Counted from the stretch's first letter, positions 41,175 through 52,734 are shown. The stretch: 64,000 bases of DNA from Rahnella bonaserana (GCF_019049675.1 NZ_JAFMOW010000063.1:1-64000), one strand, 5' to 3'. The notes: generated by a model not told the origin, from the letters alone. Numbers and translations: made by a program.

Positions 41175-42197
41175 TTATCGCTGCGGAAGATAACGCAGCG
41201 GGTTTACGGATTTCCCCTTGTAACGAATTTCAAAATGCAATCTTACTGAACTGGTTCCGGTGCTACCCATAGTCGCTATTTTTTGTCCCGCCTGCACTTC
41301 TTGTTGTTCCCGGACCAGCATTGTATCGTTATGTGCATAGGCGCTCAGGTAATCATCATTGTGTTTAATGATGATCAGATTACCGTAACCGCGAAGAGCA
41401 TTACCTGCGTAAACCACACGCCCCGAGGCGGTTGCTACGACAGACTGTCCACGCGAACCAGCAATATCGATCCCCTTATTTCCCCCTTCAGAAGCTGAGA
41501 AATTATCGATAATTTTCCCGTCAGTCGGCCATTTCCAGGAGGAAACCGGACCGCCATTATTTGTTGACGTGGCAACGGGAGTGCTGGCTACAGCAACAGG
41601 TGTTGTGGTGGTAGTAACTGCACCTGATGAAGGCAACATCTTACCTACATTCTGTTTACCAGAGGAATCAGAATACGTGGTAGTTGGTTGAGATGCAACC
41701 ACAGAACCTGCAAGCATTCCTCCGGTTGGCACTTTCGGAACACCGCCATTTGTGGCATCTGTCACCACTGGCGCGCTGTTCGTACTGGCCGCAGAAGAGA
41801 CGTTATTTATCTGGACTGTCTGCCCGACTTCGAGGCTGTATGGCGCCGGGATATTATTGCGCGCGGCCAGGTCACGGAAGTCATTACCGGTGATCCACGC
41901 AATGTAGAACAGGGTGTCGCCACGCTTCACCTGATAGGTACTGCCGCTATAACTTCCCTTAGGGATGGAGTTGTAGCTGCGGTTGTAAACAATGTGTCCG
42001 CCAGGCCCGACAGCAGGTGCCATTTGCGGAGCGGAATTCAGAGTATTCTGACCAGAATTGCCAGTGTTTCCGCCGCCATTAACGCTGCTGATAGGTGCAG
42101 ATGTCGTTGAATTGTTCGAACATCCCGCCATCCAGGCACTGATAAAAGTACACACTGCAATGCGGCTTAGTGTTTTTATTGGGCTTCCCGTGCTCAT
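41175..42197 (-). CDS. nlpD: Murein hydrolase activator lipoprotein NlpD
   Basis: Outer-membrane lipoprotein that activates the amidase AmiC during septum splitting. It has a signal peptide with lipobox (MAGC), a LysM domain ([20 protein letters not shown] region), Ser/Thr/Asn-rich linkers, and a C-terminal LytM/M23-like domain. The catalytic His of true M23 peptidases is replaced (NKGIDIAG), as expected for a non-catalytic activator. At 340 residues it is shorter than E. coli NlpD (379), in the linkers. It is upstream of rpoS in the same direction. Confidence 0.96.
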   Translation of the reverse strand: MSTGSPIKTLSRIAVCTFISAWMAGCSNNSTTSAPISSVNGGGNTGNSGQNTLNSAPQMAPAVGPGGHIVYNRSYNSIPKGSYSGSTYQVKRGDTLFYIAWITGNDFRDLAARNNIPAPYSLEVGQTVQINNVSSAASTNSAPVVTDATNGGVPKVPTGGMLAGSVVASQPTTTYSDSSGKQNVGKMLPSSGAVTTTTTPVAVASTPVATSTNNGGPVSSWKWPTDGKIIDNFSASEGGNKGIDIAGSRGQSVVATASGRVVYAGNALRGYGNLIIIKHNDDYLSAYAHNDTMLVREQQEVQAGQKIATMGSTGTSSVRLHFEIRYKGKSVNPLRYLPQR

Positions 42198-42246
42198 ATT
42201 TCCCCCGTTACGGCAATCTCAGAATATCTCTTTAACCGCGCACACC

Positions 42247-42279
42247 GCGCCAGCTGGCGCTTTTCGTGTCACCTGACAC
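42247..42279 (-). promoter_or_regulatory. Two adjacent palindromes upstream of nlpD
   Basis: A perfect 14-base palindrome GCGCCAGCTGGCGC (42247-42260) is followed after five bases by GTGTCACCTGACAC (42266-42279), with 6-base arms and a CC centre. They lie 50 to 82 bases before the nlpD start. They could be operator sites or hairpins in the nlpD-rpoS leader. Confidence 0.5.
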
Positions 42280-42412
42280 GGTGCGGGCAGGCAACATACT
42301 CACTCAGGTCTACGCCCGAATGCCGCTGTGCCATAAAAAACTGTAGTGGATGCTATCAACATCGCCAGTACAGCACCATATAACAGTTGTATTTAAATTT
42401 TAAGGGGTTAGT

Positions 42413-42444
42413 CCTGAAGGCACCGGCACACCGCCGGTTTCAGG
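42413..42444 (-). terminator. Hairpin overlapping the pcm stop codon
   Basis: The outer arms CCTGAA/TTCAGG and inner arms CCGGC/GCCGG form a two-part stem that includes the pcm stop codon. There is no clean T run after it, so it may be a stability hairpin rather than a full terminator. Confidence 0.4.
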
Positions 42445-43066
42445 CGAGTTCGCCTTTCACCAGCGGGACAAAACGAACGGCTTCGATGTTTTCTGCGACA
42501 AACTCATCACCACGCCGGGTGATCCGTTGCAATGTCTGGTTTTCTTCGCCCACAGGCAGAATTAACACTCCGCCATCATCGAGTTGCTGCAGTAAATCTT
42601 GAGGTATTTCAGGGGGTGCGGCGGTGACAATAATGGCGTCAAACGGGCCGCGTGAAGGCCAGCCCTGCCAGCCGTCACCATGACGCGTAGAGACGTTATG
42701 CAAATCGAGTTGCTTGAGGCGTCTTTTCGCCTGCCACTGCAAACCCTTGATGCGCTCAACCGAGAAAACATGTTCAACCAGATGCGCCAGAATAGCGGTC
42801 TGATAGCCTGAACCGGTGCCAATTTCCAGCACGCGTGAAGACGGCTCAAGGCGCAGCAGCTCAGTCATTCTGGCCACGGTATAAGGCTGAGAAATGGTCT
42901 GCCCCGAGCCAATCGGCAACGCGGTGTTTTCGTACGCTTTATGCTGAAATGCCTCATCGACGAACCGCTCGCGCGGCACGGACTCGATAGCATGCAGCAG
43001 TTTTTCATCATGAATGCCTTGCTGGCGCAGTTGTTCCAGCAGGTTGTACATCGGCTTATTCACCAT
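42440..43066 (-). CDS. pcm: Protein-L-isoaspartate O-methyltransferase
   Basis: Repairs isoaspartyl residues in aged proteins using SAM. The 208 residues are identical in length to E. coli Pcm. The SAM-binding motif [15 protein letters not shown] and the family signatures [13 protein letters not shown] and [13 protein letters not shown] are present. It overlaps the end of surE by 11 bases, the usual surE-pcm arrangement of stress-survival genes before nlpD-rpoS. Confidence 0.98.
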   Translation of the reverse strand: MVNKPMYNLLEQLRQQGIHDEKLLHAIESVPRERFVDEAFQHKAYENTALPIGSGQTISQPYTVARMTELLRLEPSSRVLEIGTGSGYQTAILAHLVEHVFSVERIKGLQWQAKRRLKQLDLHNVSTRHGDGWQGWPSRGPFDAIIVTAAPPEIPQDLLQQLDDGGVLILPVGEENQTLQRITRRGDEFVAENIEAVRFVPLVKGELA

Positions 43067-43820
43067 TCGCGCTCACCCCGGCCTTTTCCAACCATGAGAC
43101 CACGACATCCTGAGCCGCATAGGCGGTTAAATCCACCTGAAGGGGCGTCACTGAAACATAGCCTTGCGCGACAGCGGCAAAATCAGTGTCAGGTGCGACA
43201 TCAAACTTATCGCCCGGCGGGCCAATCCAGTACAAGTCCTGGCCGCGCGGATCCTGCTGACAAAATACCTGCTCGGCCGGATGACGGCTACCGCAACGCG
43301 TCACTTTGATTCCCAAAATCCGCGAAAGTGGCAGATCCGGGACGTTAATATTCAGAATTTTGCCAGTGCGCAAAGGCTCACGCGCCAGCGCCCTGAGAAT
43401 GCGACAAGTGATGATCGCTGCGGTGTCGTAATGCTGATGACCGTCCAGCGAGACCGCAAGCGCCGGGAAGCCAAGATGACGACCTTCCATTGCGGCGGCG
43501 ACCGTACCGGAATAAATCACGTCGTCGCCCAGATTTGGCCCGGCATTAATGCCTGAGACCACGATATCCGGCTTCGGGCGCATCAGCGTATTGACGCCAA
43601 GATACACGCAGTCGGTCGGCGTGCCATTAATCACGGCGGTATCGCCGTTAGGGTAAGACTGAATACGCAACGGGCCGTCCAGCGTCAGCGCGTTCGATGC
43701 GCCGCTGCGGTTACGGTCAGGGGCCACCAGCTTCACGTCGGCAAACTCGCGCAGCGCGGACGCCAGCGCCTGAATGCCGGGAGCCAGTACGCCGTCGTCG
43801 TTACTCAGTAATATCCGCAT
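43056..43820 (-). CDS. surE: 5'/3'-nucleotidase and polyphosphatase SurE
   Basis: Metal-dependent nucleotidase of the stationary-phase survival cluster. The metal site DD is in the opening [11 protein letters not shown], with [22 protein letters not shown] downstream. The start 43820 matches E. coli SurE and has GGA 8 bases upstream; a form three residues longer (43829) is possible. It has 254 residues. It overlaps truD by 20 bases. Confidence 0.97.
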   Translation of the reverse strand: MRILLSNDDGVLAPGIQALASALREFADVKLVAPDRNRSGASNALTLDGPLRIQSYPNGDTAVINGTPTDCVYLGVNTLMRPKPDIVVSGINAGPNLGDDVIYSGTVAAAMEGRHLGFPALAVSLDGHQHYDTAAIITCRILRALAREPLRTGKILNINVPDLPLSRILGIKVTRCGSRHPAEQVFCQQDPRGQDLYWIGPPGDKFDVAPDTDFAAVAQGYVSVTPLQVDLTAYAAQDVVVSWLEKAGVSANGE

Positions 43821-44850
43821 CAGTTTCATCCAGATTCATCAGTTCACGCACCACGCTGGTGGCATAACTGCCGGCCGGTAACCAGAATTTGAGTTCCAGA
43901 GTGACGTCATCCCAGCGCTGCCATTGCATCTGCAAAGGTTGCAGCATAATGGCGCGACGCGCAGGTTCCACCCGTTCACGTTTAAGCAGTGACAGCAAAT
44001 CCGTCTGATCGCTGAGACAGCTTTGCTCGAAAGCTTCGGCGTCTTCCAGCGTGCCCAGCGGACCGTCACCCGGTAAAGGTGCCGTTACCAGCAGTTCACC
44101 ACTTTCAACACGCGGTTGCAGCGATTCAAACTCTTCCGCTTTTGCCACAAACCAGCTGCCACGTCCGCTAAGTTGCAGGGCATCACCCAGCATCGGCTGA
44201 CGCACGGTGCCATCGGCCAGACGCTGGCTGGCGACAATATTGAACATGGCGCTGCGGCTGGCAGAAAGATAGAAGCTGCGTTTAGCACGTTCTTTCGGAC
44301 GGGCTTCGTTGGTTGCCCAGCGTTTCGCCTGCACCAGATTGTTGCCGCCACGACCAAAACGCTGGGTGCCGAAATAGTTCGGTACGCCCTGTTGGGTGAT
44401 TTTTTCCAGGCGCGCTTCGACATCTGCAATATTGCTTATCTGGCGCAGCACCAGCGTAAACGCATTGCCTTTCAGTGTGCCGATACGCATTTTTTTACGA
44501 TGGCGTGAGGCGCGGACCACTTCGCAGCCTTCGAGATTAAACTGGCTTAAATCAGGGTCAGCCTTGCCCGGCAGATGCAGGCAAAACCATTGTTCGGTGA
44601 CCGCATGACGGTCTTTCAGACCGGCATAACTGACGTCGCGCGGATGCACTTTGGCAAACCGCGCCAGCTGCTCGGCAACAAATTGTGTATTGCAGCCATT
44701 TTTGCGGATCCGCACCAACAGATGTTCACCTTCTCCGTCCGGCTCAAAGCCCAGATCCTCTTCGACGATAAAGTCTTCCGGATTGGCTTTCAGCTGGCCG
44801 GTGGCAACAGGTTCGCCCAGTAACCAGGTGAGACGGGACATATCTATCAT
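43801..44850 (-). CDS. truD: tRNA pseudouridine(13) synthase TruD
   Basis: Makes pseudouridine at position 13 of tRNA-Glu. The catalytic Asp is in [12 protein letters not shown], with the family motifs [24 protein letters not shown] and [12 protein letters not shown]. The start MIDMSR at 44850 aligns with E. coli; a GTG at 44865 has a better-placed AAGGA and would add five residues. The insertion (TRUD) domain is present. It follows ispF by about 20 bases. Confidence 0.96.
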   Translation of the reverse strand: MIDMSRLTWLLGEPVATGQLKANPEDFIVEEDLGFEPDGEGEHLLVRIRKNGCNTQFVAEQLARFAKVHPRDVSYAGLKDRHAVTEQWFCLHLPGKADPDLSQFNLEGCEVVRASRHRKKMRIGTLKGNAFTLVLRQISNIADVEARLEKITQQGVPNYFGTQRFGRGGNNLVQAKRWATNEARPKERAKRSFYLSASRSAMFNIVASQRLADGTVRQPMLGDALQLSGRGSWFVAKAEEFESLQPRVESGELLVTAPLPGDGPLGTLEDAEAFEQSCLSDQTDLLSLLKRERVEPARRAIMLQPLQMQWQRWDDVTLELKFWLPAGSYATSVVRELMNLDETDADITE

Positions 44851-44869
44851 GCGGTAATCTTCCACAACA

Positions 44870-45343
44870 TCATTCCTTAATCAGCAGGGCAACGGCTTCA
44901 CAGGCGATACCTTCGCCGCGACCGGTAAAGCCCAGCTGTTCGGTGGTGGTGGCTTTTACATTGACGTCATCCATATGGCACTGCAAATCTTCGGCCAGAA
45001 ACACGCGCATCTGCGGGATGTGCGGCGCCATTTTCGGTGCCTGTGCAATGATGGTGATATCCAGATTGCCCAGCTTATAGCCCTTCGCACGGATACGGCG
45101 ATAAGCTTCACGCAGCAGTTCACGGCTGTCAGCGCCTTTGAATGCCGGATCGGTATCCGGGAAAAGCTTGCCGATATCACCCAATGCCGCTGCGCCGAGC
45201 AGGGCATCCGTAGCCGCATGCAGCGCCACGTCACCGTCCGAATGCGCCAGTAAACCCTGCGGATAAGGGATACGCACACCACCGATCACCAGCGGGCCTT
45301 CGCCGCCAAACTTATGTACATCAAAACCGTGACCGATACGCAT
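44870..45343 (-). CDS. ispF: 2-C-methyl-D-erythritol 2,4-cyclodiphosphate synthase
   Basis: Fifth step of the non-mevalonate isoprenoid pathway. The 157 residues carry the zinc ligands of GFDVHKFG (Asp8, His10) and [10 protein letters not shown], plus the C-terminal [14 protein letters not shown] loop. It overlaps the ispD stop by one base (TAATG), so the two pathway enzymes are coupled. Confidence 0.98.
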   Translation of the reverse strand: MRIGHGFDVHKFGGEGPLVIGGVRIPYPQGLLAHSDGDVALHAATDALLGAAALGDIGKLFPDTDPAFKGADSRELLREAYRRIRAKGYKLGNLDITIIAQAPKMAPHIPQMRVFLAEDLQCHMDDVNVKATTTEQLGFTGRGEGIACEAVALLIKE

Positions 45344-46062
45344 TATGCGTTCTCCTCCTGGGATAAGCGGGTTAAATAGAATTCTGCCAGCGCCAGATCT
45401 TCCGGGCGGGTAACTTTAATATTATCGGCGCGCGCCGGGATCAGCATAGGATGAAAACCGCAATATTCCATTGCAGAGGCTTCATCTGTGACCACCGCAC
45501 CTTCATTCAGGGCACGGCGCAGGCAGGTTTTCAGTAATTCTAACGGGAAAAATTGCGGCGTCAGCGCGTGCCAGAGATCCTGACGATCGACCGTATGCGC
45601 GATTGCCGCAACGCCGGGTTCGCCGCGCTTCATGGTGTCGCGCACCGGTGCGGCAAGGATCCCGCCGACTTTGCTGATGGCGGAAATCGCCAGCAGATTA
45701 TTGAGGTCATCCGGATGCAGGCACGGGCGTGCGGCGTCATGCACCAGCACCCAGCCACGATCACCGGCGACGTTCAGTCCGGCCATCACCGACTCCGCGC
45801 GTTCTGAACCTCCCTCCACCACGCGGATACGCGGATCGCTGGCAATGGGAAGTTGGGCGAACTGCGTGTCGTGCGGGCTTAACGCCACAATAACCTGGCT
45901 GACTCTGCTGCTTTGCAGCAAAGCGCGGATTGAATGTTCTATCAGCGTTTTACCGCCGACAGAAAGGTATTGCTTGGGGCATTCTGCCTGCATACGGCTG
46001 CCAATTCCGGCAGCCGGTAACACGGCAATGACCTCTGGAAGGGAAACTGCGGTATGACTCAT
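45343..46062 (-). CDS. ispD: 2-C-methyl-D-erythritol 4-phosphate cytidylyltransferase
   Basis: Third step of the non-mevalonate pathway, forming CDP-methylerythritol. The nucleotide-binding N-terminus [13 protein letters not shown] and the motifs VHDAARPC and [11 protein letters not shown] are present. It has 239 residues, with a standard GT-A-like fold. It starts 2 bases after the ftsB stop. Confidence 0.98.
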   Translation of the reverse strand: MSHTAVSLPEVIAVLPAAGIGSRMQAECPKQYLSVGGKTLIEHSIRALLQSSRVSQVIVALSPHDTQFAQLPIASDPRIRVVEGGSERAESVMAGLNVAGDRGWVLVHDAARPCLHPDDLNNLLAISAISKVGGILAAPVRDTMKRGEPGVAAIAHTVDRQDLWHALTPQFFPLELLKTCLRRALNEGAVVTDEASAMEYCGFHPMLIPARADNIKVTRPEDLALAEFYLTRLSQEENA

Positions 46063-46064
46063 GG

Positions 46065-46385
46065 CTATTGATTCAGGTTGTTTTGCGAAACGGTGCTGCC
46101 CGGCGCACGTTTGTTGTCAGGCACCAGACGATAGAAAGTCTCGCCGGGTTTAATCATGCCCAGTTCGTTGCGTGCGCGTTCTTCGATTGCTTCCTGACCG
46201 CCGTTTAAATCGTCGATTTCTGCGAAAAGTTGATCATTACGTGATTTCAGTTTGCCGTTATTAACTTGCTGCACCTGAACGTCATCGTTTACACGAACAT
46301 AATCGTGAATACCATTCTTACCCAGCCACAGCGAATACTGTAGCCAGCCAAGTAAAATCAGTAAAAGCAGTGTTAGTTTGCCCAT
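46065..46385 (-). CDS. ftsB: Cell division protein FtsB
   Basis: Small bitopic divisome protein that joins FtsL and FtsQ. A membrane helix at residues 3-20 ([19 protein letters not shown]) is followed by a coiled coil ([20 protein letters not shown]) and a periplasmic tail. It has 106 residues, close to E. coli (103). It is upstream of ispD-ispF-truD-surE-pcm, the usual order. Confidence 0.97.
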   Translation of the reverse strand: MGKLTLLLLILLGWLQYSLWLGKNGIHDYVRVNDDVQVQQVNNGKLKSRNDQLFAEIDDLNGGQEAIEERARNELGMIKPGETFYRLVPDNKRAPGSTVSQNNLNQ

Positions 46386-46552
46386 CCCCGCCCCCTAAAA
46401 AAGCTGGACAATCATCCCACAACTTTCCCTCTGACTCCACTGTGGCAGGGTAAATGCCGGTGAGAATCAGACTTACGCACGCAATTATGGGTGAGAATGA
46501 CACAATGGGTTACATCGTGAAGGGAATTTGCAGGGAAAACCGCCAGCAAAAG

Positions 46553-46933
46553 TCACCAGCCAGAGAGGAAAGAGAAGACTGTCCAGAACATGCCGATAAC
46601 GCAGACAGCGCTGGCCAGAGAGGTTGTAAACCAGCCACCGCCAAAGAACATGCTGAACGCAATACCGATCAGCACGGAAACCGGCATCAGCGCCAGAAAG
46701 AACGGCCAGGTATAGAGCAGGAAAAACAGGGTGTTGGAACCGTAAACCAGAAAAGGGATCGCAAACGCCAGCCAGTAGAAGACAAACCCGATGAATCCGC
46801 CCTGCATGGAGTAGGAAGGATCTTCATTGTCTGCACTGTCGGTTGCCGGCACGGGTACGCGTGTCCGGGGGCTGATTTCTCCGGTACGTTCCACGCGGAT
46901 CCTGCTGACAAGTCTGCTGAGTAAAGCCTGCAT
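46553..46933 (-). CDS. ygbE: YgbE-like inner-membrane protein (DUF3561)
   Basis: Small protein of unknown function conserved between cysC and ftsB in enterobacteria. The start MQALLSRL at 46933 has AGGGA 6-7 bases upstream; a longer in-frame form is unlikely. There are 126 residues: a polar N-terminus, then about three membrane segments with the family-conserved stretch YGSNTLFFLLYTWPFFLALMP. The N-terminus is longer than in E. coli YgbE (107). Confidence 0.88.
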   Translation of the reverse strand: MQALLSRLVSRIRVERTGEISPRTRVPVPATDSADNEDPSYSMQGGFIGFVFYWLAFAIPFLVYGSNTLFFLLYTWPFFLALMPVSVLIGIAFSMFFGGGWFTTSLASAVCVIGMFWTVFSFLSGW

Positions 46934-46992
46934 AAGTGATCCCTGTATCTCGGTGTAAACCGGCACGCTCTGTGGCGTTTGGCCGGCAACAT

Positions 46993-47616
46993 TCAGGGAT
47001 TGATAATAGCGCGCTGGCGCATCACATCTAATAATTGAGGGACCAAATGTGTTACCAATTGTTCGCCATCAAGATGCACATCCGGGGTCTCCGGCGGCTG
47101 ATATTCCGAGTCAATGCCCGTGAAGTTTTTCAGTTCACCCGCACGGGCTTTCTTATATAACCCTTTCGGATCCCGCGCCTCACAGATAGCCAGCGGCGTA
47201 TCCACAAACACTTCGATAAACTGACCGTCTTCCAGCAAATCACGCACCATGTCACGCTCGGCGCGGTGCGGCGAGATAAACGCAGTCAGCACGACCTGTC
47301 CGGCATCCACCATCAGTTTTGCCACTTCACCCACGCGACGAATGTTTTCACGGCGGTCGTCATCAGTGAAACCCAGATCACGGCACAGCCCGTGGCGGAC
47401 GTTATCGCCATCGAGCAGATACGTGCTGACGCCCTGCGCATGCAGCGCCTGTTCCAGCGCACCGGCCACGGTGGATTTTCCCGAGCCCGAAAGCCCGGTG
47501 AACCACAATACTGCACCGCGATGACCATGCTGTTTTTCGCGATCCGCACGCGTAACGGCGTGCGGATGCCAGACAACATTCTCATCTTTTAAAAAAGTGC
47601 TGTCTTGTGACGCCAT
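46993..47616 (-). CDS. cysC: Adenylylsulfate (APS) kinase CysC
   Basis: Phosphorylates APS to PAPS in sulfate assimilation. The Walker [10 protein letters not shown] and the substrate motif [16 protein letters not shown] are present, as are [10 protein letters not shown] and the C-terminal lid. The start MASQDS at 47616 lies one base after the cysN stop; an in-frame start 24 bases earlier would overlap cysN. It has 207 residues. Confidence 0.97.
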   Translation of the reverse strand: MASQDSTFLKDENVVWHPHAVTRADREKQHGHRGAVLWFTGLSGSGKSTVAGALEQALHAQGVSTYLLDGDNVRHGLCRDLGFTDDDRRENIRRVGEVAKLMVDAGQVVLTAFISPHRAERDMVRDLLEDGQFIEVFVDTPLAICEARDPKGLYKKARAGELKNFTGIDSEYQPPETPDVHLDGEQLVTHLVPQLLDVMRQRAIINP

Positions 47617-47617
47617 C

Positions 47618-49045
47618 TTATTTGCCACCCAGCAGGTCACGTGCGCCCCAGTGCGGGAAGTGACGACGAACCAGACTGTTCAGTTCCAGCTCAAACGCGC
47701 TGTATTTATCAGATTCCTGATAAACCTGCTCAACCGCTTCGCGTACCAGACCGGCACCGACGGTAACGTTAGTCAGGCGATCGATAAAGATCATCCCCCC
47801 CGTCACGGCATTACTTTGGTAGTTATCCAGCACCAGCGGTTCATCAAAGGTCAGTTCAATCAGGCCGATGCCGTTGAGCGGCAGGTTTTCAACCACACGC
47901 TGCGTGAGCGAGTTAATTTCCACCTGATATTCGATATTTTCCACACGCGCACGGGCTTTCTTGCCCCCGACTTTGATGTCGTAACTCTGACCGACGCTCA
48001 GTGGCTGTTCCGCCATCCACACCACGTCAACTTTGGCGTTCTGCACCGGTTTAACGGTTTCTTGCGCATCCACCAGCGTGTCGCCACGGCTGATATCGCG
48101 TTCATCAGCCAGCACCAGAGTAATCGCTTCGCCTGCCCAGGCTTCCTGCAAATCACCGTCGAACGTCACAATGCGCGCCACGGTGGATTCCACACCAGAT
48201 GGCAGCACTTTGATTTTCTGGCCGACACGCACTGAGCCGGATGCCAGCGTGCCGGCATAACCACGGAAATCGAGGTTTGGACGGTTCACATACTGCACCG
48301 GGAAACGCATCGGCTGCTGTTCACGGATGTTAATGATGTTGACCGTTTCCAGTACGTCGAGCAGCGTCGGGCCGGTATACCAGCTCATTTTCTCGCTTTG
48401 CGTGGCGACGTTATCGCCTTCCAGCGCAGAGAGCGGCACAAATTTGATGTCCAGATCGGTCGGCAATTGCTGAGCGAAATCCAGGTAGTCCTGTTTAAAC
48501 TGTTCGAATACCGCTTCGCTGTAATCCACCAGATCCATTTTATTGACGGCCACCACCAGATGGCGGATCCCGAGCAATGTCGCAATGAAGCTGTGGCGGC
48601 GGGTTTGATCCAGCACGCCTTTACGGGCGTCGATCAGTAAGATAGCCAGATCACAGGTCGATGCACCGGTCGCCATATTACGGGTGTACTGCTCATGTCC
48701 CGGCGTGTCGGCGATAATAAACTTACGTTTCTCGGTGGAGAAATAACGGTATGCCACGTCGATGGTAATACCCTGCTCGCGTTCAGCCTGTAAGCCGTCT
48801 ACCAGCAAAGCCAGATCCAGTTTTTCGCCCTGCGTGCCGTGGCGCTTGCTGTCGTTGTGCAAAGAAGACAGCTGATCTTCGTAGATCTGACGGGTGTCAT
48901 GCAGCAGGCGTCCGATCAAGGTACTTTTGCCGTCATCGACGCTGCCACAGGTCAGAAAGCGCAGCAGGCTTTTGTGTTGCTGAGCGTGCAGGTAAGCTTC
49001 GACGCCGCCCTGCTCCGCGATTTGTTGTGCAATTGCGTTATTCAT
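47618..49045 (-). CDS. cysN: Sulfate adenylyltransferase subunit 1 (GTPase) CysN
   Basis: The GTPase subunit drives APS formation by CysD. The 475 residues match E. coli exactly. EF-Tu-like GTPase motifs are clear: [20 protein letters not shown] and NKMDL, followed by two beta-barrel domains. It lies 13 bases after cysD. Confidence 0.98.
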   Translation of the reverse strand: MNNAIAQQIAEQGGVEAYLHAQQHKSLLRFLTCGSVDDGKSTLIGRLLHDTRQIYEDQLSSLHNDSKRHGTQGEKLDLALLVDGLQAEREQGITIDVAYRYFSTEKRKFIIADTPGHEQYTRNMATGASTCDLAILLIDARKGVLDQTRRHSFIATLLGIRHLVVAVNKMDLVDYSEAVFEQFKQDYLDFAQQLPTDLDIKFVPLSALEGDNVATQSEKMSWYTGPTLLDVLETVNIINIREQQPMRFPVQYVNRPNLDFRGYAGTLASGSVRVGQKIKVLPSGVESTVARIVTFDGDLQEAWAGEAITLVLADERDISRGDTLVDAQETVKPVQNAKVDVVWMAEQPLSVGQSYDIKVGGKKARARVENIEYQVEINSLTQRVVENLPLNGIGLIELTFDEPLVLDNYQSNAVTGGMIFIDRLTNVTVGAGLVREAVEQVYQESDKYSAFELELNSLVRRHFPHWGARDLLGGK

Positions 49046-49058
49046 TAGCTGCGGCTCC

Positions 49059-49967
49059 TCAGAAGTACCCTTGACGCTTTTTCAGTTCCATCGAACCGGC
49101 CTGATCACGGTCGATCGCGCGTCCCTGACGTTCACTGGTGGTCGACACCAGCATTTCTTCGATGATCTCCGGCAGCGTTTGCGCCTCGGATTCAACGGCA
49201 CCGGTCAGCGGCCAGCAACCCAGGGTACGAAAACGCACCATTTTCTTTTCGATCACTTCGCCCGGTTGCAGATCAATACGATCGTCATCGACCATCAGCA
49301 GCATTCCGTCGCGTTCCAGTACCGGACGCGGCGCGGCCAGATACAGCGGAACGATCTCGATGTTTTCCAGATAGATGTACTGCCAGATATCCAGCTCAGT
49401 CCAGTTGGAGAGCGGGAACACGCGGATGCTTTCGCCTTTATTAATCTGGCCGTTGTAGTTGTGCCACAGCTCAGGGCGCTGGTTTTTTGGATCCCAGCGG
49501 TGGAAGCGGTCGCGGAACGAATAGATACGCTCTTTGGCACGGGATTTTTCTTCGTCACGACGTGCACCGCCGAAAGCGGCATCAAAACCATGTTTACTCA
49601 GTGCCTGCTTCAGCCCTTCGGTTTTCATGATGTCGGTGTGTTTGGCGCTGCCATGAACGAACGGGTTAATGCCCATCGCTACGCCTTCCGGGTTTTTATG
49701 CACAATCAGCTCGAAACCGTAGTTCTTCGCCGTGCGGTCACGGAATTCGTACATTTCACGGAATTTCCAGCCGGTATCCACATGCAGCAGCGGGAACGGC
49801 AAGGTGCCCGGGAAAAAGGCTTTGCGCGCCAGATGCAGCATCACCGAGGAATCTTTACCGATGGAGTACATCATCACCGGGTTGGCGAATTCAGCAGCCA
49901 CTTCACGGATGATATGGATACTCTCCGCCTCCAGTTGCCGCAAATGAGTCAGTCGTTTTTCGTCCAT
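49059..49967 (-). CDS. cysD: Sulfate adenylyltransferase subunit 2 CysD
   Basis: Catalytic ATP sulfurylase subunit that forms APS from ATP and sulfate. The PP-loop [12 protein letters not shown] is present, with [16 protein letters not shown] and the arginine-rich [15 protein letters not shown] segment. The 302 residues match E. coli. It starts 10 bases after the cysG stop, so siroheme and sulfate activation genes share one operon. Confidence 0.98.
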   Translation of the reverse strand: MDEKRLTHLRQLEAESIHIIREVAAEFANPVMMYSIGKDSSVMLHLARKAFFPGTLPFPLLHVDTGWKFREMYEFRDRTAKNYGFELIVHKNPEGVAMGINPFVHGSAKHTDIMKTEGLKQALSKHGFDAAFGGARRDEEKSRAKERIYSFRDRFHRWDPKNQRPELWHNYNGQINKGESIRVFPLSNWTELDIWQYIYLENIEIVPLYLAAPRPVLERDGMLLMVDDDRIDLQPGEVIEKKMVRFRTLGCWPLTGAVESEAQTLPEIIEEMLVSTTSERQGRAIDRDQAGSMELKKRQGYF

Positions 49968-49977
49968 AACAGATCCT

Positions 49978-51402
49978 TTAAGCCAAATTCACAACCGACG
50001 GGCGTTGGGTGCCGTCAGTCTCAGGATGATGCCCAAACCATGCCAGTTGCTGATGAAGCGTAACCACTTCACCAATCACCAGTAACGCCGGTGCCGGCGC
50101 CTGTTGAGCCAGATGTTCAAGATTATCGAGTGTTCCGGTCAGCACCTGCTGGTCAGAACGCGTTCCCCGTCCGATTACGGCAACGGGCGTATTCGCTGCG
50201 CGACCATGAGCGATCAGCTGCTGGCTGATTTCAGCCGCTTTGAGCGTGCCCATGTAAATCGCCAATGTTTGCTGGCCTTTCGCCAGAGTTTCCCACTGCA
50301 CGCCGTTGTTTTCCGGGCGGCAATGTCCTGTGACAAATATGACGCTCTGTGCGTGGTCGCGGTGCGTCAGCGGGATCCCGGCGTAAGCCGTCGCACCCGC
50401 CGCGGCAGTCACGCCCGGCACCACCTGGAAAGGTATGCCTGCAGCCTGCACGGCCTGTAATTCTTCGCCGCCGCGACCGAAAATAAACGGGTCGCCCCCT
50501 TTAAGGCGTACGACTTTTTTCCCCTGCAGTGCCAGCTCGACCAGCAGACGGTTAGTTTCTTCCTGTGCGACAGAATGGCTGCCCGCACGTTTACCGACAC
50601 AAATCTTGTCCGCATCACGGCGCACCAGATCCAATACTTCGTCACTGACCAGATAGTCGTAAAGCACCACATCGGCCTGCTGCATCACCTGCAGCCCGCG
50701 TAAGGTGAGCAATCCTGCATCACCCGGCCCGGCGCCGACCAGCGTGACATTGCCGTTATGCGAGATGTCTTCCGCGTTTTCTAACTGCTGTTGCAGTGCC
50801 TGTTCAGCTTCTGCGAGCTTTCCCGCAGACGCGAGGCTGGCGAAACGTCCGGCAAAGGCGTGTTCCCAGAAACGGCGACGCGCGCGCATGGAACTGAACT
50901 GCGCTTTCACGTTTTCGCGCCAGCGTCCGGCGATATCGGCCATTTGCCCGAGGCTGTTCGGCAGCAAGGTTTCCAGCTTTTCACGCAACATTCTGGCGAG
51001 CACCGGCGCTTTACCGCTGGACGAAATCGCCACGACAATCGGCGAACGGTCGACAATCGAAGGGAAAATGAACGAGCACTTCGGCTGATCGTCAACCACG
51101 TTAGCCAGCACATGACGGCGGTTGGCCTGCTCAAACACTTCAGCATTCAGCGCAGCATCGTCAGTGGCGGCAATCACCAGAAACACGTCATCGAGTTGTT
51201 CCGGCAAAAACGCCTGGGCTGACCAGCTGACTTCAGCGGCCTGTCTGCGTTGTTCCAGCTCGGGAGAAAGTGCCTGTGCGACTATCCGTACTTGCGCACC
51301 TGCCCGCAGGAGAAGATCGATTTTGCGAGCAGCGACTTCGCCACCACCCACAACCAGCACAGGGCGTTGTTTGAGGTCGGCAAATATTGGTAGATAGTCC
51401 AC
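49978..51402 (-). CDS. cysG: Siroheme synthase CysG (trifunctional)
   Basis: Makes siroheme, the cofactor of sulfite reductase. The N-terminal precorrin-2 dehydrogenase/ferrochelatase domain ([11 protein letters not shown]) is fused to a C-terminal uroporphyrinogen-III methyltransferase ([28 protein letters not shown]). It has 474 residues and a GTG start. Its position at the head of cysDNC links cofactor supply to sulfate use; in E. coli cysG lies elsewhere, with nirBD. Confidence 0.97.
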   Translation of the reverse strand: MDYLPIFADLKQRPVLVVGGGEVAARKIDLLLRAGAQVRIVAQALSPELEQRRQAAEVSWSAQAFLPEQLDDVFLVIAATDDAALNAEVFEQANRRHVLANVVDDQPKCSFIFPSIVDRSPIVVAISSSGKAPVLARMLREKLETLLPNSLGQMADIAGRWRENVKAQFSSMRARRRFWEHAFAGRFASLASAGKLAEAEQALQQQLENAEDISHNGNVTLVGAGPGDAGLLTLRGLQVMQQADVVLYDYLVSDEVLDLVRRDADKICVGKRAGSHSVAQEETNRLLVELALQGKKVVRLKGGDPFIFGRGGEELQAVQAAGIPFQVVPGVTAAAGATAYAGIPLTHRDHAQSVIFVTGHCRPENNGVQWETLAKGQQTLAIYMGTLKAAEISQQLIAHGRAANTPVAVIGRGTRSDQQVLTGTLDNLEHLAQQAPAPALLVIGEVVTLHQQLAWFGHHPETDGTQRPSVVNLA

Positions 51403-51653
51403 AAAAGCCTTAAATGATTATCAGGATTAATAAACAAACTATACGTGCAGGGAATAATTGATCTGAAATGACGAAAAGGAATGATTAGTTACTAAATGGA
51501 ATATAGCCCGGCAAAAAGAGCGGTTTGGGATAACGGGAAATTGTCTAATCGCCCAGAGAATCGCATACTGTATCCCCCAGAAAGACCGCCATACGCGGCC
51601 TGATGTTTGATTGCCTTCCGGTCGTTTTGACCAGCAAATAAGGATTTTTGGCT
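51403..51653. promoter_or_regulatory. Divergent cysG/iap intergenic region with cysGDNC promoter
   Basis: On the minus strand TATAGT (51438-51443) lies about 35 bases before cysG with no good -35 element, as expected of a CysB-activated promoter. CysB sites are too degenerate to place by eye. AAGGA precedes iap at 51640. Confidence 0.35.
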
Positions 51654-52691
51654 ATGTTTTCTTTTTCACGCATGACGCGGACACTGCTGGCGATGAGCCT
51701 GAGCTGTGCCGGTTTGGGTCATGCGCTGGCGGCTTCCGCCCCGCTTCCGGCAATGGGGTTTATCGCCAGTCAGCAAATCCGCCATATCGCGACCTATTTT
51801 CCGGGGCGTATGGCCGGCAGCCCGGCAGAACTCATCGCCGCTGAATATCTGAATCAGCAGTTCACCAAACTGGGTTATAAGAGCGATTTACGCGGTTTCG
51901 ATACCCGTTATCTTTACACCAGTAGCGCGGGCAAAAAGGACTGGCGGAACATTCACGCCACGTCAGTGATTGCTGCACGTGCCGGTGAAGTCCCGCAGCA
52001 AATCATCGTGATGGCGCATTTCGATACCTATGTGCCGCAAAGCGACAGCGATACCAATCATAATCTCGGCGGCCTGACCTTACAGGGTGTCGATGATAAC
52101 GCCTCAGGCGTCGGCGTGATGCTGGAGCTGGCCGAACGCATGCAGGCCATCCCGACGCATTACAGTCTGCGTTTTGTGGCGCTCAGCGCGGAAGAAACCG
52201 GGACAAAAGGCGCGGAAGATTTCGTTAACCGCATGAGTGCTGAAGAGAAGAAAAATACCCTGCTGGTGATTAACCTGAGTTCACTTATCACCGGCGACCG
52301 GTTGTATTTCAACAGCGGCACTAACACGTCGGTGGCGGTGGCGAAACTCACCCGTGTGCGGGCGCTGAATATTGCGCGCAGTCTGGGCATTCCGGCGGAA
52401 AGTCACGAAGGCGCACATTGCTGCGAGGGTATCAAAGCGCTGGATGACGCGCGTCTGCCGCTGCTGAATGTCACCGCGACTAACTTTGCACTGGGTAAGA
52501 AAGACGGCATGCAACAACGTGCGATCAGCAGTCACTTCCCGCTGGGCACGACGCGTTATCAGAGCCAGTTCGACAATCTGCAATATCTGGATAAAGCCCT
52601 GCCGGGCCGCATCGAAAAACGCTCACGCGATACAGTGAAAGTGTTATTCCCGCTGCTGAAGGATCTGGCGAAACCGGCGAAACACGCCTGA
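51654..52691 (+). CDS. iap: Exported aminopeptidase Iap (M28 family)
   Basis: In E. coli Iap trims the N-terminus of alkaline phosphatase in the periplasm. Here a signal peptide (ends near GHALAA) precedes an M28 zinc peptidase domain: MAHFDTY, GVDDNASGVGVMLELAE (bridging Asp) and LSAEETGTKG (Glu pair). The ATG at 51654 has AAGGA 9 bases upstream; a TTG six bases earlier would be too close. It has 345 residues. Its position between the two cys blocks matches E. coli, but no CRISPR array or cas genes lie beside it. Confidence 0.92.
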   Translation: MFSFSRMTRTLLAMSLSCAGLGHALAASAPLPAMGFIASQQIRHIATYFPGRMAGSPAELIAAEYLNQQFTKLGYKSDLRGFDTRYLYTSSAGKKDWRNIHATSVIAARAGEVPQQIIVMAHFDTYVPQSDSDTNHNLGGLTLQGVDDNASGVGVMLELAERMQAIPTHYSLRFVALSAEETGTKGAEDFVNRMSAEEKKNTLLVINLSSLITGDRLYFNSGTNTSVAVAKLTRVRALNIARSLGIPAESHEGAHCCEGIKALDDARLPLLNVTATNFALGKKDGMQQRAISSHFPLGTTRYQSQFDNLQYLDKALPGRIEKRSRDTVKVLFPLLKDLAKPAKHA

Positions 52692-52703
52692 TTAAGAGGA
52701 TAA

Positions 52704-52734
52704 TTTAGGGGACTCTTATCAGGAATCCCCTAAA
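52704..52734. terminator. Inverted repeat after iap
   Basis: Perfect 9-base arms TTTAGGGGA and TCCCCTAAA are separated by 13 bases. No T run follows directly. It is probably the transcript end of the convergent iap and cysH genes. Confidence 0.5.
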
